Below are positions 42,482-54,506 of a DNA stretch of 64,000 nt, piece by piece (the first letter of the stretch is position 1; each line of letters starts with the position of its first letter). Source of the DNA: Hydrangea macrophylla (Eukaryota; Streptophyta; Magnoliopsida; Cornales; Hydrangeaceae); contig CM066998.1 in NCBI GenBank assembly GCA_033977485.1, positions 27,343,501 to 27,407,500 on the forward strand, given 5' to 3'. The position numbers and the translations under genes are program-made. The notes under the pieces were generated by a model. It did not search any database. It was given only the letters and a program-made list of their open reading frames with translations, and was not told where the DNA came from.

Positions 42482-43596
42482 ATGAAGGAATTTAAAGACA
42501 TACCTAGCAATAAGAGGTATGTTGAAGGATCTATTGCTGAGTCTTATGTTGTTGGAGAATCCGTTAGGTATTGTATGGAATATATGCCAAATCTACTTGA
42601 TGGAAATCACAAACGTACTCATGAAGCCTTTTTAGAGGACAATGATGAGTTATATGATGAAGGACCTTTGCTCGACGATAAAACTGCAATGTTGGAATTT
42701 GAACAATGACTACTACAGGTTTGAGTCATTTGGAACATATTTATTGAACATATCAACATATAAATACTAATACATAAACTTCTATATACAAATTTTGAGT
42801 GAGTACAAAGCATTTTTGAACTCCACTTGTGATAAAGGAAAGGGGATTACAAGGACAGAAGTAGAGATACAAACTTCTTTCATCCCCTGGTTATATGAAA
42901 ATGTATTCCTCAGTTAAGAAGAAATAAGAATACTAACATATGTAATTTATTTAGTTAGATTCGTATTGTACTTATGAGAGTGTTTCCATTGAACAATTGG
43001 TGTCTAATGGTGAGACTGAGACAAAGGCTATTTTGTGGCGGTTAGTTCAAGGGCCAAAGTACATGGTCAAAACATACAAAAAGTATCGCGTTAATGGTTT
43101 TGCATTTTCTCCTAAGTATCACAATGAAACTATTGTCACGCAAGATAACGGTGTTTACATGAAGGCATGGACTACATTTAGGGCAAAAAAAGTGATTAAA
43201 GGCTCAAGGATGCTTGGACAATGTGGTATGGGGTTATCAAATAAATAATTGAGTTAGACTATATAATATTTAAAGAGCTAGTGTTTTATATTGATTGGGC
43301 GTGGGTGGAGGACAAGACTAATGTTCGTAAACACTGTCCGAACTCTAACTTGGTGATGGTAAATTTTGCTAAAGAGTAATGCCAGTGAGCTTGACGAGCC
43401 TGTCATTCTTGCTTCCGAGGCGAGTCAAGACTTCTATTCAAAAGACCTTAGAAATCCCAATTGGTGGGTGGTTATACATTCACCGAAGAGTTTGACTAGT
43501 CGAGTAGACGAGTTAGAGATACCAATTGTCTTCCAATCTACTCTTGAAGACCAACCTCATTTGGAAGATCTGTTGAAGCATCATGGCTCTGCCTAG
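42482..43596 (+). pseudogene. CACTA TNP2-type transposase, C-terminal domains
   Basis: MKEFKDIPSNKRYVEGSIAESYVVGESVRYCMEYM (42482-42590) matches the LK.YVRNK..PEGSIAEGYLAEE...FC.RYL block of the DUF4218 region. KYMVKTYKKYRVNGFAFSPKYHNETIVTQDNGVYMKA (about 43055-43165) and the WVEDKTNVRKHCPNSNLVMVNF phrase (about 43300-43365) fit DUF4216. DEPVILASEASQDFYSKDLRNPNWWVVIHSP (43390-43480) is the conserved C-terminus. Non-coding gaps (42710-42980, 43250-43290) may be introns or decay. The catalytic DDE part lies upstream and is missing. Confidence 0.8.
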
Positions 43597-43810
43597 TGTT
43601 ATTGATCTTGCATTAATTGCCACTATGTCGAGTTTAACCATATTTTTGTTTGGATTGTACAACTTTTTGTATTGTTTCTTGATTTAATACAAAACTTTAC
43701 TTTTCTTTAGATAATTGTTGTTATGTGTTAACTATTATTCTTTGTTATCATTGTTGTTCGCAAACTACCACCTTGTTTTAAAATGATAGGCATTTGGATT
43801 ATGACATCAA

Positions 43811-45250
43811 GTGAAGGTAATTTTAACCCGAGTTCATCTCAACCATCTTCTTCAGTCTCGTCTGCATCTAAGTCATCGGGAGGCAAAGCCCCTAAAAGAA
43901 AAAATGAAAGTCACAATAAAAAATGACGGGTCTATGGTGGGTAAATACTCAAAAGTATGGAGTACTCGTACGGGAGATTTTGTTAGGAGTCACATTCCAA
44001 TTGGCTATAATGATTGCTGAAAAGTGCCAAAGAATTTCAAAGACGATGTTTGGAATGCTTTAGTGGTAAACTTTTGTATGTAGGCTCTTTGTTTATTTAG
44101 TTGGTTTACTTAATATTTTTTTAACATAACTATCCTAGTCCACTACTAGGTTGAATTTGAACTTGATATCCACAATCTATGGCTCGCACATTTGCGGAGA
44201 AGTCGTGGCTCCAAAATTTAGGACGTACAAAAATAACTTGCAGAACCTTGTGAGGAAAGGTCATCAAGACGTGCCAAAATGTGGCGATTCACATATATGG
44301 ACAAAGTTTGTAGAAAATGAGAGAGATCCAACAAAGGAGGAGCAAATTGCTTGAAATTTGAACAACAGAAAAAAAAACCCTTAAGATTCCCCATTGTCTT
44401 GGGCGTCGTTCCTATGCTCAGAAACTATACTTAATGGTGCGTATCATCATTTACATTTTTTTTGTTTAATGCAAGTTTTCCACAGCTAACTCGTTAAATT
44501 TCAATGTCTAGTGAAAAGAAAATCATGGCAAATACTACAGCCGTATTGACAAATGGTTGGTGGCACATGGGCACAGTAATGGGAGTGTCTTGGAGAGTGC
44601 TAAGAATAAATATGTGAGTAACATATTATTTTTAGGTTTTAATTCATAGCATAATTTTTTTTTGTGTATTATCATAGTATTTACTTTTAATGAATATAGG
44701 GTGAAATAAAGGCAATTGAAAATATAAGAAAAGGCAGCAGCTTGACTGACGAGGGATGTAGTAATAATTGTGAAGACTTTGACAATGACGAGTTAACTCA
44801 AGTATTTGGATGACAAAAGGGAAGGGGTTCGTGCTGTGGGTTCCCACATCTCTAAGAGGCAACTACTTCATATCGGGTGGCCAATGTCCAAAACTGAGGG
44901 GAAAAAGAAGATAAATGAAGAAGTTGCCGCATTGGAGGATAAGATCATTTCTCACATTGATTCAAAATTTCACGATATACAAGCTATAATTATGTCTTTA
45001 GTTTCGAAACTCTCAAATGTGAGTATCCTGCCTGTGGTGACTACACCCTCAAGTGATTTTGGATCAAATTCAGTTAATTTCCCTACTCATTTAGGTCAAA
45101 ACTTGAATAATGTTTTTACCATGGGTGTTTCACATTCTACTCATCCTATGCCTCCTACCATGCCTCCTTCCATTCCTCCTCCCACCGACAAGCCCCCATG
45201 TATATTATTTGATAATTTGGTAAACAATTGGAAAAGGGGCATGTCGTGAC
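43811..45250 (+). pseudogene. Second CACTA gene, Plant_transposase (En/Spm)-like
   Basis: A Ser-rich and Lys-rich start (SSSVSSASKSSGGKAPKRK, about 43845-43900) is followed by the core in several pieces: FELDIHNLWLAHLRR, VRKGHQDVPKCGDSHIWTKFVENERDPTKEEQ (44250-44345), NRKKN and FPIVLG near 44370-44400, then LTDEGCSNNCEDFDNDELTQVF (about 44740-44810). EGVRAVGSHISKRQLLHIG and a coiled-coil-like INEEVAALEDKIISHIDSKFHDIQAIIMSLVSKL (44930-45020) end it, followed by a Pro-rich tail (MPPTMPPSIPPPTDKPP). Intron-like spacers separate the pieces. It would be the DNA-binding TNPA/TNP1-type partner. Broken. Confidence 0.7.
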
Positions 45251-45719
45251 AGATGCTACAGCTAATGTTTGCCACTCCAAACAATTTGGCATTGGCGAAA
45301 AGAAAGTTTATATCGAGGAAGTGTTTGAGCCCGATGCTCGTTTGTGGGATCCTTAAGGGGGACAAGATACATTGGTAGACTTTGTTTGAGGGGGATTTGT
45401 GATTTGGCTAGAGTGTTGGTTAAAGATTTGTTGACTATGTTTGTCTTATTTTCTGACTTTAAATTTCAGACATGGTTTATTTGTCAGTTGGTTCAGTTTA
45501 GTTTTGGATGGATTTACTCTATCAATTTCAGACATGGTTTGTTAGTTTTGGTTTGGATATAGAAACAGTTTGTATTTAAGAATAATTATGCTTATTTTGG
45601 ATTATATTTCTTGTATTTAATATAGATTGAGCTTGTTATATGTTTATAGTAAATGTGATGTGGTTGTGATGGAAATTTGGTGCAAATAAAATTAGGTATC
45701 ATATTTGAGTATTTATGTT

Positions 45720-46198
45720 TTTCATGTTTAAGATAATTACTAACGAATAATTTCCGTTAGTATTCTTACATGTGTTAGAAAACAAACCGTTAGTAATAGA
45801 AATTACTAATGGTTTATATATGTTATTAATTGTCTCGAAAGTGTTGGAAACTACCATATTACAAACCGTTAGTAATGAAATTCCTAACAGACATTGTCTG
45901 TTACAAATAACCATTAGTATTTTGTATACAAAATTGTTAGAAAATAAACCGTTAGAATAAATATTACTAACGAACTTTTTCCGTTTAGAATAATAAATTA
46001 CTAACGGAAAATAGCCATTAGGAAACATATTACTAATGGTACATTATTGTTAGTTTAAATAATTTTTCTAACGGACATTTACAGTTAGTAATTCTGTTAG
46101 AAATATTAGTCACACTTTATTCCTAACAGTAATAATCCATTAGTAATAATTTTACTAACGGTAAATTTCCGTTAGAAATGTGCCCTTTAGGTGTAGTG
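45720..46198. repeat. CACTA subterminal repeats and right TIR
   Basis: More than a dozen copies of CCGTTAGTAA/TTACTAACGG or close variants (CCATTAGTAAT, CCTAACAG) in both orientations between 45735 and 46175. They are followed by AAATGTGCCCTTTAGGTGTAGTG. Such repeats are binding sites for the element's own DNA-binding protein in studied CACTA elements. Confidence 0.85.
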
Positions 46199-48373
46199 GA
46201 TTATGGATTTTTTGGGGCTTTTCCTAAACTACTAATTTTTATGTTTTTGTAGTGAAACTAATTAAAAGGCTATTTTTTTGAGTAGTTTATGGTAAAGATT
46301 TTAACAGTACAAAATAAACCGACTAAGATGCTAGTAAGAAAAGGAAGAAAAAGAAATAAAAGCTAGATTCACATGAAATGAACTTTTTGGATTTTATTAT
46401 AGCGAAAGATGGAAATAGTACAAACATTTAATCTAAGTTATCTAAAAACAGGAAATATTAATTAACTTGGGATAAATGATTTAAATGGATTGAAAATATG
46501 CAAATCAACACTAGATCACACAACTTTTGTACTTTTGAAAGGGTTTGGCATTTTTAAATAGAGTGATTCTTTATTTGAAAATAAACTTGTACCAGTTGAA
46601 GTCATATCAAGTGTGTCAGGTTTGATATGAAACGACGTCGTTTAGTTTAAAGAAAAATAAGGAGGCAATCGACCAATAGCTATGTTCGAACTCAAGCCCA
46701 CGGGCGTGGGTTATTCGGCACTCAGTCCCCACCATTCTGCCACTACACGATTACCTGTCCATTAATGGATAGAAATATATATATATATACACACACATAT
46801 TTGAAACATAAACTTTGTTAAATACATTGTTTTGTATGCTAGGTGTTTTTGTATGACAAAAGGCATAGCTTGACAATTCACATAATTAAATTTTTATTTC
46901 AAATACGTAATCTTTTAAAGTCCAATATAGCCATAGTTTATAAATATGTTAAATAGTCATAAACTATAGATATTTTTAGCCATAAATGGAAAAACAAGCC
47001 ATCCAGGTAAATTTGCCCATTTAAGATTAGTGCACTGGAGTTGTGATTTCTGAGTTTTTATTGCATAACTGCAATTAAAGGTTTAGCCTAACAATTTTGG
47101 AATTAAAGCTATCATCGAAATAAATTTTAAAGAGAAATTAAATAGGTGTACACAATCACTGTCCAATTAAGATTAAGGTCATAACACCAAGGTAAGAGTG
47201 AAAACTAATATTTATATACTTTTTCTTCACTTAACAATAATTGGGATTCAATTCGTGGAATCTGCAAAATAACAATGTTTTGGTACATCTAAGCTAATAA
47301 AGCATTAATTGATTGAAATACTGAACCAAAAATAAGATACTAAACCTTTGATCTTAATTACTTGCTGGATCACAGTAGATGAACTCCAAGAATACAAGCA
47401 AGGCCAAACCAAATCCTAATCTAATTTGGGAATAGAATATGGGTATTGTAAGCTTAGAGCTTTAATAGGGTGATTATAACAACTACGTAGCAAACAATTT
47501 AGAATTTACTTGCAAATTCTCTCATACATTGAATGGAATTTTGTTACAAAAATTGAAATTTGGAGTTTCAAACTATTTTAGGGAAGATCTTCAACTATAC
47601 TAAAAACATTAATAATACTCAAATCTAAAAACTAATTTTTCATACACTAGATAAAAATAATTACAGAGATTTTGGACTTGAAATCAAAATTTCAATAGAA
47701 ATATTTTTATTACTATAAATTAACTAAGGAGCTACAAGAAAACAAATATTTAAAAACTAATTTGGGAAATCCAGTGAACAAAGTTTTTTTTACATATTTT
47801 TGAACATGAAATCATCAATTACAGAAAAGAAAATCTTTTACAACTTTTAGAACAAAATCAAACAAAGAAAGGCTTAAATTCCTACATGGTAACTTTGGCT
47901 ATGGAATTCTTCCTATGGTTTTCTCTTTGGCTGTGTGTCTGTGTCTATGGCTTTTCTCTGTCTCCTTCCGTCTTCCAATAGTTTGTATTTTTAGACGAAG
48001 ATGTTCGTGAAGGAAGGTGAAGATACATCATTGAGTTCATCACTTGAACATGAATGAAAATGATACTTGGCCAATATTGTCAATCCTTGCCCAATTTTTC
48101 TTCTTCTGTCAGACTAGGTCAAATCATTAATAGGCACATGGGAGATCATTCTGTGTGTTTGCTACTTCTTTCCTTCCTTTTTATTGCATTATTTCAAATT
48201 CATTTTCATCTAAGCATAAAAACATGTAAAAGCACATAATTACACACATTTAAGTGAAATAATCATTAAATCATATTAATTCCAAAATGCATGTAAATCT
48301 AGGAATTTGGGGATTCAATGAGCACTATATCTATTATATTAACATATGAATATGTAATATTCATTTCTTGTCA
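46199..48373 (-). mobile_element. Athila-like LTR, inverted, interrupted by CACTA end
   Basis: The reverse complement matches the LTR at 32035-34617 from its first base (TGACAAGAAATGAATATT, + position 48373) to the base matching about 34472, where the CACTA right end begins. Landmarks: GGGGCTTTTCCTAAACTACT at 46216 versus 34425-34450, and TAGGTTTATTACACAATT-like stretches throughout. The last ~145 bases of the LTR are absent. No internal region in minus orientation adjoins it, so it is a solo or truncated LTR. Confidence 0.85.
46663..46757 (-). other. tRNA-like module, second LTR copy
   Basis: Minus-strand equivalent of 33909-33999. The box A-like TGGCAGAATGGTGGGG is kept, and the box B-like GAGTTCGAACAT is changed at two bases. 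The terminal GGTAATCG/CGATTGCC pair survives with one mismatch. Confidence 0.5.
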
Positions 48374-49939
48374 ATGGGTCTATATAAGGAAATGTTTATC
48401 TCCATTACACGGGTTAAATTTTTTGGAGAGGGCAAAAAGCTAGTGAATTACTTGAGTTTTGAAGAGATTGAAGAAGAACCTTGAAGAAGAGCTTGAAGAC
48501 TTTGAAGATCTTCATAAAACAAGAGAAAAATCTAAGGATTTTGGAGGTAATTCTCTAATTTTAGTTTGCTCTTAATTTATATTCAATCACAATTCATAGA
48601 ATTCATTAGGATTTTTCACACAATTTTCAAAAAGTCTCTTCGAACCTCGTTTCATCACACCACTTGAATTGTGATTGAATTCCTTCTTATACTTGTTGTT
48701 TTGGATCTAAAAAGCTTTGGGTTTAAAATAAAACAAGTTTTTAAAGTGAAATTCCATTTGGATCATTATTTGGGTTTGAATTTCATTTCTCTTTGTTCAT
48801 GCTCTTCTCTTAAACATCAATGGGATCTTCAATATCCTATTTGAATTCCTTGAGTTTGATCTCTTAATTTTCTGTAAATTTATGTTTATAAGAGAATTAA
48901 AGTTGATCCATGATCACTTTTTATGAATAATCGATGGATCTAAGCCTATGTTCATGGCTTTGGATCATCCATTTGGAGTTTATAGAACCTCTTATGTTTC
49001 ATTGAATTTTATGAAAGTACCCCTTAGTCCTCAAGGATCATGCATTTGGGAGAGGGATTAGGGCAATGATTAGTTTGTACTAAAGTAACTCGTGAATTGA
49101 TTGAACTTATGTCATGGATTTCTTTTTTACCATGTTGAGATTATATCATTTCTATATGGATATTATATTGGCTCCTAGTTGAGACTTGTATATCTACAGG
49201 AATGTTGTAATTTCAACAAGTTAGAAGGATTCATGATTTCGTCATCCCCCCCCCCCCCCCCCCTATTTTTTTTTTAAATCTAAGCTAGGAGTTTGGTATA
49301 ATATTTAGGATTTGATTCTATATTGTGTTTAAAGCATGTGGACTAACCTTTGTTTTATAGTGCTATTGAGGTACGATTGCCCGATTTTTTCTAGTATATT
49401 TTATTTCTTGATTTTGTTGATTTTTGACTCCATGCGCAACACCTTCGATTAGGTTTTTGCCTTATGTGTAATGTGTGAATTAGAGACTCCTTTTAGGCTT
49501 TCTATTTTTGTATGTATTGCACGTTTAATACTCCCAGCTAGATCCCGGGGTAAGTTCCCTTGTTCTCTATTTGCATGTCATTTTGTTTGCTATGTGAATT
49601 ATGTGACTTTGTATGCCGTCTTATTGTTAGCAATTTTGCACCCCTTTCAACATGCTTTTGGAATGTGTATGTATATGTATTAGTTGATGGCATAATTAGA
49701 TTAATAATTCGATTAAAAGGGATGTTGAGTAGAGCCCTATCACGAGATAGGATGAGAGGGGGTGCTTTAGTCCGCTAGACTCCATCCCCTCGCATTCCAT
49801 AATCCTCGGACAGAAATCTCTGGTTTCCAAAAGATCAGTTTGCTTTTAAATGGTTTCTTAATTTTTCTTTTAAAAATTAAGTGGTGACTCATATTTGAAT
49901 TTGAAAAAGTTATAACGTAGTTAGCCTGCGATATCCACA
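48374..49939 (+). mobile_element. Ogre-like 5' LTR, left part removed
   Basis: The 3' end GCGATATCCACA (49939) followed by a primer site fixes the right boundary. Bases 49750-49939 match the U5 end of the solo LTR at 27942 in reverse complement (the ACTAAAACACC / GGTGCTTTAGTCC and AAAGATCAGTTTGC blocks). The left limit is the inverted Athila LTR, which cuts in just upstream of a TATA box at 48384-48390. The U3 upstream of TATA is therefore missing here. A C18 homopolymer run sits at 49246-49263. Confidence 0.75.
48383..48391 (+). promoter_or_regulatory. TATA box of the Ogre-like LTR
   Basis: TATATAAGG preceded by GGTC, ten bases after the Athila LTR end. It corresponds to the TATA-like box near 30420 (minus) of the solo LTR. 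Confidence 0.6.
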
Positions 49940-49942
49940 ATC

Positions 49943-49960
49943 TGGCGACTCTGTTGGGGA
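49943..49960 (+). other. Primer-binding site of the Ogre-like element
   Basis: TGGCGACTCTGTTGGGGA three bases after the LTR end. TGGCGACTC(C/T)G(C/T)TGGGGA sites are frequent in plant gypsy elements. The tRNA is not assigned. Confidence 0.8.
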
Positions 49961-51013
49961 TCGATCCCAGAATCTCTAGTTTCGCAGACCAGAATTTTTG
50001 ATTTTGGATTCACTCGAGGATTAGACTTGAAAGCATCCTTTTAATCAAATTATTTAATTTTTTTGTATGCCCGTTGAATTTCAATGCATGTCTCGCCAGT
50101 CGATTGCACGGAGCTATGACCTTGGAGGCTCGGATCTTCGCAGTCGGCTAAGTTATCATGAAACCATGTGATCACCCTTGATCTCATACCATGTGTTTGT
50201 ATATTAAGAATCCTATCGGATGTGTGTCAAGGGTCCCTTATTTGACCAAAACCTGTCCATTGCATAGTAGCTCCCACTGAACCTTTCAATCTTAGGAAAT
50301 CAATTCTTGATTAGGGCTATATGCTAGAGAGTTTTGTATGCTCGAAAGGGATTATTTGAGATGATGATGATGCTTGCTTAATATAGGATGTAAAACATTT
50401 TAATCACCTTTTAGCAATTCCTTCTCATGTCCCACGACATTTGGGAATGTGCCGAACTATGATTACAAGATTACATTTCTTATATCCTATTAGATAAGGA
50501 TCATTGACCTTGTATGTATCCGAATCCATGAAAAGTACAATAATTATCCAATCTTGTCATCCTTTTTATCCAAAAGTTTTAAATTCACCTTTACAAGCAA
50601 ACAAATTTTGATTATTTACCATCTTTATCCCAAAAATGTTTTTGAAAAACCAAAGGTCCAAGGTTTACCTTTTCATATTTAATTAAGAAAAGTCTTCACA
50701 TTTTCATTTTTAAAGAAAAATCCAGAATGTTTGAGAATTGTTTGCAAACGATCTTACTTTCAAATGAGTTTCAAAAAATTTCAAAAATGCTCGACCTTGG
50801 AAAGGGTAACAAGAATTACAATGAAAAGATATATTAATGCACTTAACATGGATGAGGATTTTTACGTGCTTATGTGTTTTGTGTGTTAGGATTAGGATTT
50901 TCATTTCTTTGGCATATAGAGTAGGCACACATGCATTGCATCCGTGTGACATATGAGTCATTCATAAAGGCAAGATAACAGCCGAATCAAGCACTATTTG
51001 GTACAGAGATTCC
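49961..51013 (+). other. Ogre-like leader
   Basis: About 1.05 kb without a convincing reading frame between primer site and gag. The minus-strand frame 50710-50961 has no recognisable domain. Confidence 0.5.
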
Positions 51014-52555
51014 ATGACAAGGTTAGTAAGAAGGCAAGACATAATGGCAACTGAAGGGAATGCAAGGAAAGTAGCAGAATTAAGGGTGTTGATAGAACAG
51101 CAAGCTGAGCAATTGAGGCAGCAAGTCAAAGTTATGAACCGCATGATGGTTATGATGGAGACCATGGCTCAACAACTACCTCAGGCAAATCCATAGGTTG
51201 TTGATCCTCTGGTTGCAAGAGAAGAAGATTGGTATGATGACCCAAAGGTATAGAGAGCCTACATACCACGAGCTAAAAGAGAGAAAATAGAGAAGGAAAA
51301 GCCAAGAAGATCGAGAATGAACAAGCAGAAATGGCTGAGAAGGTAGAAAAGCTTGAGAGGGTGGTCTGTAAAGCTCAGGGAGTAGACACCTATTTATTGG
51401 AGTTAGAAGGATTGTACGATGGAGTCCGTGAGATGTTACCTACTAGTTTCAAAATGCCGATCTTCGATAAATTTGATGGGATAGGGAATCCTCGCAGCCA
51501 TGTTCAATTGTGCATTGGGGCCTTCCATAGCAGATTAAGCACCACAATGATGGCCATCCTATTTCAGCAACCCTTAATCGGGGCCACCTTGGCATGGTAC
51601 CTCACGCTTGAACCAATCAAGACCATGATTTGGGAAGAAGTTGTCAAGTCATTTGTAGCTCAATATGAGTACAATCAGGATCTAGACGTCACAGTCTAGG
51701 ATTTGGAGACCACGAGGAAAGGAAGCAAATAATCCTTCGCTAAGTACTTAAGCCGGTAGAGGGGTAAGGCGGCCAAGACGGTGCAGAGGCCATCCGAAAA
51801 GGAATAGATTAGGATGCTAATGAAAAACCTTCAGCCTGTTTATCAAGAGAAAATGAGATTCCAATCGATCAATACTTTTGCAAAAGTCTTCGACGTGGGA
51901 ACCAAAATAGAGAATGCAATCCAAGAAGGGGTAATTAAGAAAAAAGAACCACAAGGGAAACACAGGCGACCAAACTACGGGACAGGTGAAGGATATTCAG
52001 GAGGTCATTCTATCCCCACCAATGTTAACGCATTGAGTGAAACAGAGAAAGTTTGATATAATAAGGAGTCTTCCGGGAATGGATAAGCCACAAAGACAAT
52101 TTTCAAATTTGAGAGTTTCATTGTCTATTGCTCTTGACATGCTGATGGCAAAGTGGCACCTTCGTTTGCTGGAATCATGACCACCACCAAACCCACTTCC
52201 TCAGAATTTTTGAGATGCTTTGTATTGCAAGTTCCATCAGCAAAAGGGACATACTGCTGATCGATGTACAAGGTTGAGGCATGAGATTCACAATCTCGTT
52301 GACAATAAAGTAATTTTCGAATCGCCTGTCAACACCCCCAATGTTACTAGAAATCCGCTACCAAACCACCATATTGTGCCACCACCGGGTATCTATTTCT
52401 TGGAGTTTGAAGAAAAAACCTTTGATCCTTCCAAATTAATCACTAAGCTGGACCAACCAAAGAAGTCCTACCAGCTACCAGAAAATGCAATAGTCTGCAC
52501 TCTTGAGGGCCAGTCAGAAGAATGTGAGGAAATAACAAAAAAAAAGTGGCTATAA
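51014..52555 (+). pseudogene. Ogre-like gag
   Basis: The N-terminal coiled coil (ELRVLIEQQAEQLRQQVKVMNRMMVMMETMAQQL, 51075-51180) is followed by FKMPIFDKFDGIGNPRSHVQLCIGAFHS, PLIGATLAWYLTLEPIKTMIWEEVVKSFVAQYEYN (51450-51690) and, after stops, MLMKNLQPVYQEKMRFQSINTFAKVFDVGTKIENAIQEG (51814-51935). The order and motifs match Tat/Ogre capsid. CKFHQQKGHTADRCTRLRHEIHNLVD (52225-52305) is the CHxC-type zinc segment. Stops at 51194, 51697, 52054 and 52553 break the frame. Gag would package the RNA. Confidence 0.82.
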
Positions 52556-52910
52556 TGGATTGCTGGGCTCCAAAAATTGATAACTCTGTCTGGTATGAAG
52601 AAGATGATAGCTAAAGAATTGATCGAGTGGAGGAAAATTATGGTACGAAAGTGATAAATAAGATTTGGGGATTACTGAAGCACAAGATTTATGGGCAAAA
52701 GAAGAAGTCAATCACCTAACTCGATTAGGGAGGCACTTTAAGCCACATGAACTAGAGGAGGATCGCCCGGGTCAGGAGTTAGACAAAGGAAAATGGAAAA
52801 TGAATGAGGAAGATGAAGAGGATAGGGTTCTAAAGTAGATGAAGAAGACACAAGCTAATATCACCATTTAGGAATTTTTGATCGCTTCCAAGCACCATAG
52901 GTAAGCAGTT
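52556..52910 (+). other. Degraded gag-protease linker
   Basis: Acidic code-like stretch (REFRASEED-type composition, EEDEEDRVLK) with stops; no defined domain. Confidence 0.4.
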
Positions 52911-53245
52911 TTGGATGCTTTGAACCAATCGGATGTCTCTATCAACATCGCCCCAAAGGGCCTTGTGGGGATGATCAGCAAAACCCTAACTCTCACAATC
53001 ACTTTTACCCCAACTGAGTTGTCCCCTAGGGGACTCACTCACAACAACTCGTTGCACGTAGCTGTCGAGTGTTTGGGGAATTCTTTGCCTACCTGCCTTG
53101 TTGATACTGGGTTTGCTTTAAACGTGTGCCCATTCCGAATAGCCAAAAGGATGGGTCTAGACGAGTCAACTTTAATACCCTCTGAGCAGAAGGTGAGGGC
53201 ATGCGATAATATGCAGAGAACATTAATGGGTGACACGATTAGAAA
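52911..53245 (+). pseudogene. Ogre-like aspartic protease, cut at 3' end
   Basis: MDALNQSDVSINIAP is the Tat/Ogre pre-protease region. ITFTPTELSPRGLTHNNSLHVAVECLGNSLPTCLVDTGFALNVCPFRIAKRMGL carries the active site as VDTGFALNVCP (usual D(T/N)GSALNV). The frame ends at 53252 because the LTR of the minus-strand Athila-like element begins around 53246. Everything of pol downstream is displaced. It would process Gag-Pol if complete. Confidence 0.82.
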
Positions 53246-53890
53246 TGTGTGATCTCTTAAAGAGTACGTCCAAGTGTAGACGATCACGTCGAGCTAAAAT
53301 CGGTAAGACCGTGTCATATCCCAAGGGACGGAAGATGGGGACAAAAAACCTAGATTGAATCCTAAAGAAATTATAAAAGATGATTTCTTTTACAGTGAAG
53401 GTTCTAATGATCCTACTGTATTCGAGATTTAACTAAATAAATAAAACTAAACAGAAATAAGTACAATGATTTTTTAATTATATATGAAAAAATGTTGAGA
53501 ACATGTGAATCGGCATTGTACCAACCACTGCCATGATTTATCAATAACGTCCAACCAGGGTTTCATCCTTTAGTATTCCATATTTCGAAAACGATTAAGT
53601 TAAGCAACCTAGACACTAAGTATGTGAATTTCACATAACTAGTGATTCGACTACCTCACTTATTTATGAAGAACTGAAATAATACTAATTAAAACTATGA
53701 ATAATGATAAACAAGTCGAATATATGATATTCGACGTGTTCGACATGTATGTTCATTGAACTAATTAGCGAAAAGAGCTTGTATTTCAAAATCAGATTGC
53801 AATTTGAACTTAAAAAGATCAATTTGGGTTTAGTTTCCGAAGTAGAAGTTACTGGAATACAAAAAGAATTGTACCCAACTCATAATCATA

Positions 53891-54013
53891 CCAATCGATT
53901 GGTACTTATGTCAATCGATTGGCATGAAATGACTTCTATTCGATTGGTATAAATACCAATCGATTGGCTTGGAATCTATGACAATCGATTGGTGTCTGTA
54001 TCCAATCGATTGC
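53891..54013. repeat. Six CCAATCGATTGG-like palindromes (array B)
   Basis: Starts at 53891, 53911, 53936, 53956, 53981 and 54002; steps 20, 25, 20, 25, 21. It lies downstream of the TATA box, inside the predicted transcribed LTR part. Confidence 0.93.
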
Positions 54014-54389
54014 CACTAATTCTCAAATAGAATCATGGCAGTGGCTGGGAAACAATGTTTCTTCACATTGCTCCTAACCAGGGTTCTAAGCTAGCATTAT
54101 TTTAATTGCAGAAACATAGATGTAGAAAAATATATCCATTAAATGGGATTTAAACATAAGTTTTAGTTCTAGATTAAAATTGTAATGGTGAATCAAAATC
54201 AAACTCAATAAGAAACGTTCACAAATCTCAACTCAACAATGTAAAATATAAATAAAACCTGAATATGATCACTGAAATTGAAATGTAGAATCAAACGACT
54301 TCAAGTTGTTTACATAAATCAAAGCCCAAATGTAAAATCCTACAAAACAAAGGAAAAATGAACCAACCCTTGACCCCTCTTACTCTTAT

Positions 54390-54399
54390 CTATTTATAA
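54390..54399 (-). promoter_or_regulatory. TATA box in minus-strand Athila-like LTR
   Basis: Minus-strand TTATAAATAG, with palindrome array A about 110-235 bases upstream and array B about 380-500 bases downstream. Confidence 0.65.
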
Positions 54400-54506
54400 T
54401 GTGAAATCCTTGAGTCTGAGACGTCCAGGTTCATTCTATATCGCTGTCATTACCACTGATTTACTGGGATTCTGCTCCATTAAAGAAAATTGACTTCTAG
54501 TTTTTA

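Larger units (their letters stand above)
42470..46198 (+). mobile_element. 5'-truncated CACTA (En/Spm) element
   Basis: Only the right end is present. It terminates in GGTGTAGTG at 46190-46198, that is, CACTACACC in reverse complement, the signature CACTA TIR. The 0.45 kb before it is a dense set of CCGTTAGTAA-like subterminal repeats in both orientations, as in other CACTA ends. Inside are the C-terminal part of a TNP2-type transposase and a second Plant_transposase (Ptta/En/Spm)-like gene. The left TIR and the transposase catalytic region are missing; the element joins gypsy integrase near 42455. Confidence 0.82.
48374..53245 (+). mobile_element. Ogre-like (Tat lineage) gypsy element, partial
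   Basis: LTR (partial), primer site, leader, gag and protease in order, cut at the left by an Athila LTR and at the right by another Athila-like element. The same family supplies the solo LTR at 27942-31087 and the LTR starting at 61910. Confidence 0.8.
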
